Source of the DNA: JBKPDV01 sp046728075
GTDB taxonomy: Bacteria > Acidobacteriota > Thermoanaerobaculia > UBA5066 > Gp7-AA6
Assembly: GCA_046728075.1 (NCBI GenBank)
Contig: JBKPDV010000010.1
Span: 1 to 11,123, forward strand
DNA: 11,123 nucleotides
Direction: 5' to 3'
Shown: positions 5,903-11,123 of the stretch, in pieces
Layout of the letters: each line of letters begins with the position of its first letter
Position numbering within the stretch: the stretch's first letter is position 1
Position numbers and translations under genes: made by a program
Notes under the pieces: generated by a model
Seen by the model: only the letters and a program-made list of their open reading frames with translations
Told to the model about the DNA's origin: nothing
Databases searched by the model: none

Positions 5903-6850
5903 CTACAGCGACCGGATCCGGATCCCGCCTCCGCTCGTGCGCAGACGCAGGCTCTCCCCGCCGCTGCCGAGGGACCCGTGCAGCGAGCGCCGGGAGATCT
6001 CTCCCTGAACCCGCAGAGGCAGGTCGGCGTGGACGTGATTGCCCTCGGCGTCGATCGAGAGTGAGACAGCAGGGTCGACGGAGACCGTGATGCCTCCGCC
6101 GGAGGATTCCAGCCTGCCTCCGTGCGAGTTGCCCTTCGCGAAGGACGCGTCGATCGAGCCTCCGGATGTCTCGGCCGCCACCCGACCGCCCGCGTTTCGG
6201 ATCGTAATGCCCCCGCCCGACGTATGCACGTCCGCGTCGCCGGAGACGTCTTCTAAACGAATCGAGCCGCCGGAGGTCTCACCGCGCAGCGGTCCGGAAA
6301 GATTGACCGCCTCGATCGAGCCACCCGAGGTCTCGACCCGCGCCTTGCCGGCAACGTCGCGAAGACGAATGGATCCCCCCGACGTGTGCGCCTCGAGGTC
6401 GGCCGTCAAGTCGCGAACCGTAATGGAGCCGCCGGAGGTATCGAGCTTGGCGGGCGCGCGCAGGTTCTCGGCGGTGATCGAGCCGCCGGAGGTATGAATG
6501 TCCGTGGCTGTTTCGGCGGGGACATCCACTTCGAATTCCACCGAGCCGTTGTTGAAGAAGAAGAGATGGTGCCGGCTGCGGGCCACGATCGTGACCGCCT
6601 GAGGGCTCTCCTCGTAGCGGAAGGTGAGCAGATCGTCCAGCTCGCGGCCGCGGGACGTCACGACGAAGTGGACCCCGGCACCGGGCTTGCCCGTCAGGCG
6701 CACGCGGCCCATCCCCGTCTCCAGCCGGAACCGCCCCCCCGGCTGGAGGTTGAACGTCTTCTCGATCCGGTCAGCCGCGACGGCCGGAGCGGCTATGGCC
6801 AGGCACCCGGCCAGAGCCAGACCCATCGCGATGGGGTTGCGCGTCTTCAT
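5903..6850 (-). CDS. Exported DUF4097-type beta-solenoid protein with 18-residue TSGGSI repeats
   Basis: This 315-residue protein is exported: an N-terminal hydrophobic segment runs to about residue 26 with a likely signal peptidase I site at AVAA/DR. A LAGC motif at 13-16 resembles a lipobox, but the residues after it are still hydrophobic, so a lipoprotein is less likely. The body fits the DUF4097 group of putative adhesin-like solenoid proteins. From residue 120 the motif T-S-G-G-S/G-I recurs exactly every 18 residues (120, 138, 156, 174, 192, 210, 228), then less regularly at 249 and 306. Each unit should make one turn of a beta-helix with the SGG loops stacked on one edge. The function of the family is not established; surface binding or an envelope structural role is inferred. 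A strong AAGGAGG site precedes the ATG. The gene lies 103 bases after the YihY-like gene on the same strand; a small hairpin (6870-6883) lies in that gap. Confidence 0.85.
   Translation of the reverse strand: MKTRNPIAMGLALAGCLAIAAPAVAADRIEKTFNLQPGGRFRLETGMGRVRLTGKPGAGVHFVVTSRGRELDDLLTFRYEESPQAVTIVARSRHHLFFFNNGSVEFEVDVPAETATDIHTSGGSITAENLRAPAKLDTSGGSITVRDLTADLEAHTSGGSIRLRDVAGKARVETSGGSIEAVNLSGPLRGETSGGSIRLEDVSGDADVHTSGGGITIRNAGGRVAAETSGGSIDASFAKGNSHGGRLESSGGGITVSVDPAVSLSIDAEGNHVHADLPLRVQGEISRRSLHGSLGSGGESLRLRTSGGGIRIRSL
6152..6493 (-). repeat. Tandem 54-bp coding repeat (18-residue units)
   Basis: Seven TSGGSI/TSGGGI motifs are spaced exactly 54 bases apart in the DUF4097-type gene. On the plus strand the core reads like ATCGAGCCGCCGGAGGT near 6153, 6207, 6261, 6315, 6369, 6423 and 6477, with base differences between copies but no length change. 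The units diverge between motifs, which points to an old protein repeat and not a recent DNA expansion. Confidence 0.9.
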
Positions 6851-6856
6851 GGCACT

Positions 6857-6863
6857 CCTCCTT
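6857..6863 (-). promoter_or_regulatory. Strong ribosome binding site of the DUF4097-type gene
   Basis: On the minus strand AAGGAGG ends six bases before the ATG at 6850. It is one of the best Shine-Dalgarno sites in the window and suggests high translation of this exported protein. Confidence 0.8.
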
Positions 6864-6953
6864 CCCCAAGGACCCGGTGGTCCAGGGTTTCCCTTGTTGG
6901 TTAAGACGAAGGAGCGGCCGGGAATGTTCTGACAAAAGCGAGGGGAAAGGAGC

Positions 6954-7904
6954 CTACCGCGGATTGTCCGGGATCTCCTGGCGGGTCACGCGGACGCGTT
7001 TGGCGCCGGCCGAGGCGTGGCGGTGTGAGGAAAAGACCATTCGGGAAAAGACCCGTGTGAACTCCGCTCCGAAAAGAAGAAGAAAGGACGCGTAATAGAC
7101 CCAGAGGGTGATCAGGACGAGGGCCCCGGCCGCGCCATACGCGGAGCCCGCATTCGTGCGCGAGAGGTAGAGCCCGATGACCCACTTGCCCAGGCCAAAC
7201 ACGGCGGAGGTGACCCCGGCGCCGAACCAGACGTCGCGCCACGGGATGTCGACGTCCGGCAGGACCCGGTAGATCAGCGCGAAGAGAAGGCCGAAGACAA
7301 CGAAGGAGACCGCGACGTTGATCGGTCCGAGGAGCCTGCTGGACAACTCGTAGTGCGCGCCGAAGTAGTCCTTGACGCCGCCGAGCGCGGCCGACAGCGC
7401 GAGCGACACCAGCAACAGGAAACCGAGAGCCAGCACGAGCGCGAAGGAGACGAGCCGCTTGGTCAGAAGAGTCTTCAACCAGGCGCCCTTGCGAGGCGCA
7501 ACTTCCCAGACTCGGTTCAAGGCATCCTGCAACTGAAGAAAGAACGCCGTCGCGCCGAAGAGCACCGCTGCCACACCCAGCACACGGCCCAGTGTCGAGC
7601 TTTCCGCGGCGGAAGCCTGAAGGATCTGCTCCACCGCGTGACCCGCGTCCCGGCCGATCAAGGATTGAAACTCGCTGACGACCCGACCCCGCACGACCTC
7701 GACCCCGAACACGAGTCCGGCCGTGGACGTGACGACCGTCAACACGGGCGCGAGCGAGAAAAGAGTGTAGAAGGCGAGCGCTGCGCTCTGCGTCATGGCG
7801 TCGTGCTCGTACCACTTCGAGGCGGTCTCCGAAAGGATTTGGCGCCACGCCCGGAGGCTGAAAAACCTGAGAGCCGTCGGCTCCGAGGTGCCGAGTGAAG
7901 GCAT
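6954..7904 (-). CDS. YihY/virulence factor BrkB family inner-membrane protein
   Basis: This 316-residue polytopic membrane protein belongs to the YihY/BrkB family (once misnamed RNase BN), whose transport or envelope role is still unsettled. It has six predicted membrane segments at roughly residues 42-66, 106-125, 151-173, 193-213, 224-248 and 259-283. Family blocks are visible: AALAFYTLFSLAPVL near the first segment, FFLQLQDALNRVWEV at about 121-135, and the C-terminal SAYGAAGALVLITLWVYY followed by LFGAEFT. The C-terminal tail (about 290-316) is basic and cytosolic. An upstream in-frame GTG at 8021 would add 39 residues, but these would be read from the inverted-repeat element at 7945-8126; the ATG at 7904 is therefore preferred, although it has no clear Shine-Dalgarno sequence. 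It lies downstream of the response regulator on the same strand, separated by that element, and upstream of the DUF4097-type gene. Confidence 0.87.
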   Translation of the reverse strand: MPSLGTSEPTALRFFSLRAWRQILSETASKWYEHDAMTQSAALAFYTLFSLAPVLTVVTSTAGLVFGVEVVRGRVVSEFQSLIGRDAGHAVEQILQASAAESSTLGRVLGVAAVLFGATAFFLQLQDALNRVWEVAPRKGAWLKTLLTKRLVSFALVLALGFLLLVSLALSAALGGVKDYFGAHYELSSRLLGPINVAVSFVVFGLLFALIYRVLPDVDIPWRDVWFGAGVTSAVFGLGKWVIGLYLSRTNAGSAYGAAGALVLITLWVYYASFLLLFGAEFTRVFSRMVFSSHRHASAGAKRVRVTRQEIPDNPR

Positions 7905-7944
7905 GCGAGAGGTTGACTCAAGACGTATGCCAGCCGTTGGCGGA

Positions 7945-8126
7945 CTGGCAGGCTGCTGAAAAATGGATACGGGCGTCGCGGCAGTCTTTTCGCATCTCGC
8001 GCCGCGTGAGAGTGGTGACACGATGTCGCCGGTCTTCTCTTCGCGCGTCGTGAGCGAAAAGCCCGCCGCAGCAAGCGGTTGCGGCGCTCGTAACGCCGCC
8101 CATACCCTTTTTCAGCGGCCTGCTAG
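7945..8126. mobile_element. Candidate MITE-like element with imperfect terminal inverted repeats
   Basis: The left end (7945-7975, starting CTGGCAGGCTGCTGAAAAA) and the reverse complement of the right end (8097-8126, starting CTAGCAGGCCGCTGAAAAA) align with 26 of 31 columns identical, including one gap. A second inner pair follows: CTTTTCGC at 7986-7993 and GCGAAAAG at 8054-8061. The segment is about 182 bp, has no convincing gene, and lies between the response regulator and the YihY-like gene. The outer bases are CTGG on the left and CTAG on the right, which could be a degraded 4-bp target duplication. The right end covers the TAG stop of the response regulator. The call rests on the repeat structure only; a transcribed hairpin or bidirectional attenuator is the main alternative. 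Confidence 0.55.
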
Positions 8127-8809
8127 GGTTTGAGTCGGTAACCGGCCTTTCGGACGGTCAGGATGTGGCGGGGCGCTGCCGGATCGTGCTCGAGCTTGCG
8201 GCGAAGCTCGGCCACGTGCGTGTCGATCGTTCGCGTGATGACGGCGTCGGCATAGCCCCAGACCTCCCTCATCAAGTCCAGCCGCGACCCGATCGTGCCC
8301 CGGCGGCGTACGAGCGCCAACAACAGGTCGTACTCCTTGGGGGCGAGCTCGACGGGGGAGCCGGCCCTGGAGACCGTGTGGCTCGAGCAGTCGATTTCGA
8401 CGTCGCCAAAACGCTCGATCGCCGTGGTCGATGGAGGCTCCGCGCCAGGGCCCCGGCGCAGGAGGGCCTCCACCCGGGCGAGCAGCTCGAGCAGGCCGAA
8501 GGGCTTGGTCACGTAGTCGTCGGCGCCGAGCTTCAAACCGCGAACTTTGTCCGACTCCTCGCCCCGCGCGGTCAATATGAGGATCGGCACGCGCGAGCCT
8601 TCGGAGCGGAGCGTGCGCAGGATGCGGAATCCGTCTGTGCCCGGCAGCATGAGATCGAGAATCACCAGGTCCGTCTTTCCGCGCCGCGCCCGCACCAATC
8701 CCTCCGTTCCGTCCGCCGCTACTTCGACCTCGTGACCCTCGATCTCCAGGTTGTTGCGCAGACCGAAGGCCAGATCGTCGTTGTCTTCGATCACCAGAAT
8801 CCGGCTCAT
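8123..8809 (-). CDS. OmpR/PhoB-family response regulator
   Basis: This 228-residue cytosolic transcription factor has a receiver domain (about 1-120) and a winged-helix DNA-binding domain (about 130-226). The acidic pocket is Glu8-Asp9, the phosphoacceptor is Asp52 in VILDLMLPG, and the switch residues are Thr80 and Lys102 (in TKPF). The C-terminal domain shows LAPKEYDLLLAL (155-166), the TRTIDTHVAELRRKL recognition-helix region (192-206) and the usual GYRL ending (223-226). The ATG at 8809 is preferred over an upstream start because MSRILVIEDN is the canonical receiver start and because it overlaps the kinase stop as ATGA. A five-base-stem hairpin (8812-8824) lies where a ribosome site would be expected, so translation probably depends on coupling to the kinase. 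Its stop codon lies inside the right end of the inverted-repeat element. Target genes are unknown. Confidence 0.95.
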   Translation of the reverse strand: MSRILVIEDNDDLAFGLRNNLEIEGHEVEVAADGTEGLVRARRGKTDLVILDLMLPGTDGFRILRTLRSEGSRVPILILTARGEESDKVRGLKLGADDYVTKPFGLLELLARVEALLRRGPGAEPPSTTAIERFGDVEIDCSSHTVSRAGSPVELAPKEYDLLLALVRRRGTIGSRLDLMREVWGYADAVITRTIDTHVAELRRKLEHDPAAPRHILTVRKAGYRLKP

Positions 8810-10434
8810 GTCGGCGATCCGCCGGGCAGTTTCACGAAGAATTTCGCGCCGCCGCGAGCGCCCTCCTCCACCCACGCCCGGCCGTCGTGGAGCTCGACTA
8901 AGTCCCGAACCACGGCCAGGCCGATACCCGTGCCTGCACGGTGCGTGCTGCGATCCCTCTCCAATCGGACGAATCTCTTCCAGATCTCGGCGCGGTCACT
9001 CGCGGGAACACCCGGCCCCTGGTCTTCGACGGACAGAGTGGCGGCCGACTGCTCGCCCGACAGAGCGACTCGAATCTCCTGCCCCGCCGGGCCGTAGCGG
9101 ACCGCGTTATCGAGAAGGTTCAACAGGACCTGCCGGATCGCGTCGGCGTCGACGGGCGCGGACGCGGGCGCCAGCTCTAGAGCCATGCGGTTGTCGCGCG
9201 CATCTGCCAGCGGCCGGAAAGCCTCGACCGTCTCGCGCACCAGAGGCTCGAGCTCCGTCGGCGCTCTGGCCAGCGCGATCGCCCCGCGCCGTCCCCGAGA
9301 AAACTGGAGCACGTTCTCGACCAGCTGGGACAGGCGCCGTGCCTCCTGATCGATGATCGCGAGCGATCGGGACCGTTCCTGTGGGGATCTCACCCGATCG
9401 CGCACCAAAGTCTCGGCGAAGAGACGGATCTGCGCCAGTGGAGTTCGCAGCTCGTGCGAGACGCCGGAGACGAAGTCCGACTCCATCTGCGAGAGCGCCC
9501 GCTCGCGGCGCCACAAAACCAGAGCCGTGACGAGCAGGCCGGACGCGATCGTCAGGGTCGCGAGCAGGACGGGCAGGCGCGAGCGCGGGAGCCCTCCGAT
9601 GACGAGCCTTTGCGCCGCGCTGCCCGCGACCGAGGATCGGATCCGCATCCCTCGAAAAAGGGGGAGCGCGGGATCCTCGATTCGCAGCGACCCTCCGAGC
9701 GCGTTCTCGAACGCGCCGGGACTGCGGAAGATCGGCCGTCCCCAGGCGTCCGTGAGCTCGAGGAAGAGGAGACCCTCCACCGGCAGATCGATGCCCGGAG
9801 GCGCGGGCAGAAGCGGCTCGTCCCGGTAGGCCCGCTGCAGATACGGCAATAGGTTCTGGACGTCGATCTCGAAGGCGAGAGCGAACGAGTGCTCGGCCTC
9901 CGGCGAAACGCCGTACACGAATGTCCGCGGCAGGCCCGAGATTGTTTCCGAAATCACGGAGACCTCGCCCTGGCTTCCGGCGCGCTCGGTCAAGAGCGCC
10001 GGCAGGTGGGATTGCACCCAGTTCACGAGATCGGCCGGAGTTCCGGCGGAGGCGTCGATGTGGCCGGAGGCGAGATCGACGCGAAAGAGATGGCGCAGGA
10101 GCCCTGGCGCCCGCACGAGGTTGCGTTCGCCTCGGCGGAGCGACTCGGGGTCGGGCAGCGGGCTTCCCGGCGCCTGGCGCTGCCGCGCCGAGAGCACGTA
10201 GACGGCGGGATAGAAACCGTATACCTCGACCTCCCACTTGGCGCGGCGGAGAAAACGCCGGGCGGCCAGATCCGCGTAGCTGCGGAGGACTCCCTCGGCC
10301 GTGCGTCGGTGCGAGCGTTCCGCACTGATCGCCTGCGCGGCGAGCACGACGACGAGGGCGAGCGCTCCGGCGAGGAGCAGAGCAATCGCCCGCGATCCGG
10401 AACCCGTTCGATTCTCTTCCGGCCCTCGAGGCAT
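8806..10434 (-). CDS. Membrane sensor histidine kinase (HisKA/HATPase, no HAMP)
   Basis: This 542-residue kinase is the cognate sensor of the overlapping response regulator. A first membrane segment (about 15-37) and a second (about 287-308) enclose an extracytoplasmic region of about 250 residues with no domain I can name with confidence; the stretch LLFLELTDAWGRPIFRSPG (222-240) resembles the core strands of Cache-type sensors. The second segment runs almost directly into the dimerisation helix: there is no HAMP domain. The H box is SHELRTP with phosphoacceptor His327. In the ATPase domain are the N box (LLNLLDNAVRYG, with Asn439 and Asn443), G1 (DQGPGV, 471-476) and G2 (GTGIGLAVV, 501-509). 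All catalytic residues are intact. The ATG at 10434 has no obvious Shine-Dalgarno sequence. The gene is divergent from the YceI-family gene across a 174-base gap containing a perfect 14-base palindrome. The signal sensed is unknown. Confidence 0.94.
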   Translation of the reverse strand: MPRGPEENRTGSGSRAIALLLAGALALVVVLAAQAISAERSHRRTAEGVLRSYADLAARRFLRRAKWEVEVYGFYPAVYVLSARQRQAPGSPLPDPESLRRGERNLVRAPGLLRHLFRVDLASGHIDASAGTPADLVNWVQSHLPALLTERAGSQGEVSVISETISGLPRTFVYGVSPEAEHSFALAFEIDVQNLLPYLQRAYRDEPLLPAPPGIDLPVEGLLFLELTDAWGRPIFRSPGAFENALGGSLRIEDPALPLFRGMRIRSSVAGSAAQRLVIGGLPRSRLPVLLATLTIASGLLVTALVLWRRERALSQMESDFVSGVSHELRTPLAQIRLFAETLVRDRVRSPQERSRSLAIIDQEARRLSQLVENVLQFSRGRRGAIALARAPTELEPLVRETVEAFRPLADARDNRMALELAPASAPVDADAIRQVLLNLLDNAVRYGPAGQEIRVALSGEQSAATLSVEDQGPGVPASDRAEIWKRFVRLERDRSTHRAGTGIGLAVVRDLVELHDGRAWVEEGARGGAKFFVKLPGGSPT

Positions 10435-10532
10435 TCGGCCAATTTACCAAGCGGTTGGACTCTTGCGCCCACCGGCGGCGCGTCTTCGCACCATTTGACA
10501 GGTTCCGGACACGACGGTTGCCGAATCCTTGC

Positions 10533-10546
10533 GATCTCCGGAGATC
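10533..10546. promoter_or_regulatory. Perfect 14-base palindrome between kinase and yceI-like genes
   Basis: GATCTCCGGAGATC at 10533-10546 is its own reverse complement. It lies in the divergent gap, 62 bases before the YceI-family start and about 100 bases before the kinase start. No T-run follows, so a dimeric regulator site is the natural guess; the regulator is unknown. A lone TTGACA (10495-10500) lies 32 bases upstream without a matching -10. Confidence 0.4.
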
Positions 10547-10594
10547 AGGGCGACCTTCCGGGCGACGCGTTTCTCTAGCCTTGGGGGCGTTTAT

Positions 10595-10603
10595 GGGAGG
10601 AGG
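10595..10603 (+). promoter_or_regulatory. Ribosome binding site of the YceI-family gene
   Basis: GGGAGGAGG at 10595-10603 lies five bases before the ATG at 10609. It selects that start over the ATG that begins inside the site itself (10593), which is in another frame. Confidence 0.8.
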
Positions 10604-10608
10604 TCTGG

Positions 10609-11123
10609 ATGCAACGAATCTTCGCGGCTTGGATGAGCGGTCTCCTGCTGGCGCTGACCGCGCCGGCGGCAGAAGCGCCGGCACCCTCTTGGGGAAGGAT
10701 TCCCCTCGTCGAGGCGGAACTCTTTGGGGTTGATACGGCTCACTCCTACGTCGGCTTCACGATCGGTTTTCTGGGGATGACGAAGGTGCGCGGCCTGGTC
10801 CGCAGTTACTCCGCCGCCGTTCTCTATGACGAGAAGGACCCGTCGAATTCCTCGGTGACCGTCTTTCTCGACCCGGCCTCGATCGACACGGGCCTCGAAA
10901 TGCGCGACAAAGACTTGAAGGGCGACCGTTTCTTCGACGTCGGCAGGTACCCGCGCATGTTCTTTCAGAGCGACTCGATCGAGCGCGTGGGACCGGACCG
11001 TTACGTCGTCCAAGGAACGCTCGAGATCCGCGGGGTGAAGCGCCCGGTCGCGCTCCCGATGACGCAGACCGTGCCGCGAGGTCCGGACTCCGGGTGGGGC
11101 AACGTCCGCGTCGGCGGATCGGG
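10609..11123 (+). CDS. Exported YceI-family protein, N-terminal part (runs off the window)
   Basis: The first 171 codons of this gene are in the window, and the frame is open to the right edge. The product begins with a short signal peptide (MQRIFAAWMSGLLLALTAP, likely cut near AEA/PA), so it should be periplasmic or secreted. The body matches the YceI family, eight-stranded lipocalin-like barrels that bind polyisoprenoid lipids: GVDTAHSYVGFTIGFLGMTKVRG near residues 40-62, then SVTVFLDPASIDTGLEMRD (about 82-100), the hallmark FFDVGRYPRMFF (about 108-119), and LEIRGVKRPVAL (about 138-149). The last visible residues (GPDSGWGNVRVGG) also match the family; a YceI domain normally needs only some 20-30 more residues. 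A very good ribosome site precedes the ATG. It is divergent from the kinase gene, so control by that two-component system is possible but unproven. Confidence 0.88.
   Translation, partial: MQRIFAAWMSGLLLALTAPAAEAPAPSWGRIPLVEAELFGVDTAHSYVGFTIGFLGMTKVRGLVRSYSAAVLYDEKDPSNSSVTVFLDPASIDTGLEMRDKDLKGDRFFDVGRYPRMFFQSDSIERVGPDRYVVQGTLEIRGVKRPVALPMTQTVPRGPDSGWGNVRVGGS

Noticed and set aside
6039..6497. Long open frame on the plus strand with repeated IEPPEV motifs, opposite the DUF4097-type gene
   Set aside because: It is the antisense reading of the 54-bp coding repeat; the exported protein on the minus strand has a signal peptide, strong ribosome site and family pattern.
5903..6850. Lipoprotein reading of the DUF4097-type protein from LAGC at residues 13-16
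   Set aside because: The hydrophobic run continues past the cysteine to a good signal peptidase I site at AVAA/D, which fits better.
7905..8021. N-terminal extension of the YihY-like protein from a GTG at 8021
   Set aside because: The 39 extra residues would be encoded largely by the inverted-repeat element and are not family-like.
10495..10523. TTGACA as a sigma-70 promoter for the YceI-family gene
   Set aside because: The -35 is perfect but 16-18 bases downstream there is only TTGCCG-like sequence, not a -10 box.
9107..10684. A 525-codon open frame in another minus frame over the kinase
   Set aside because: The product is Arg/Ala/Pro-rich low-complexity sequence typical of an out-of-frame reading of GC-rich DNA; the kinase frame has all its boxes.

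Overview
The window is 11,123 bases of GC-rich, densely coding bacterial chromosome. The products are Gram-negative in type: a GspA/ExeA plus GspB/ExeB pair linked to type II secretion, several exported proteins, a two-component system and a YceI-family protein. High GC, a YpdA-like (bacillithiol-type) reductase, an exported DUF4097 repeat protein and a histidine kinase without HAMP together suggest an Acidobacteriota-like or related soil or sediment lineage. That assignment is an inference from gene style; no rRNA or other phylogenetic marker is present.

Layout. Positions 67-1870 (minus) hold a compact run of a 91-residue hypothetical protein, an ExeA-type ATPase and a GspB-like membrane protein, the last two joined by an ATGA overlap. 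Positions 2001-3209 (plus) hold a patatin-like phospholipase, whose stop codon interlocks with that of a convergent FAD-dependent YpdA-like reductase (3206-4228, minus). Positions 4423-5778 (plus) hold an exported trypsin-like serine protease with an extra N-terminal domain, followed by a candidate terminator. Positions 5903-6850 (minus) hold an exported DUF4097 protein built on an exact 18-residue repeat. Positions 6954-7904 (minus) hold a YihY/BrkB-family membrane protein. A non-coding segment of about 182 bp with imperfect terminal inverted repeats (7945-8126) separates it from a response regulator (8123-8809) and its histidine kinase (8806-10434), again joined by an ATGA overlap. Divergent from the kinase, the first 171 codons of an exported YceI-family protein run off the right edge (10609 onward).

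How the genes fit together. Most products act in or on the cell envelope: secretion accessory proteins, a lipid hydrolase, an exported protease, a surface or periplasmic solenoid, a membrane protein, a membrane sensor with its regulator, and a periplasmic lipocalin-like protein. YpdA is the cytosolic thiol-redox exception. Nothing shows that they form one pathway; gene order looks like ordinary chromosome made of short, independent transcription units. I see no CRISPR array, phage genes, transposase, biosynthetic cluster, tRNA or rRNA. The least explained items are the inverted-repeat element at 7945-8126, the 18-residue repeat protein, the two-domain protease, and the YpdA-like enzyme lacking the usual motif cysteine. 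All gene-free stretches are under 300 bases; their contents are described in the entries.
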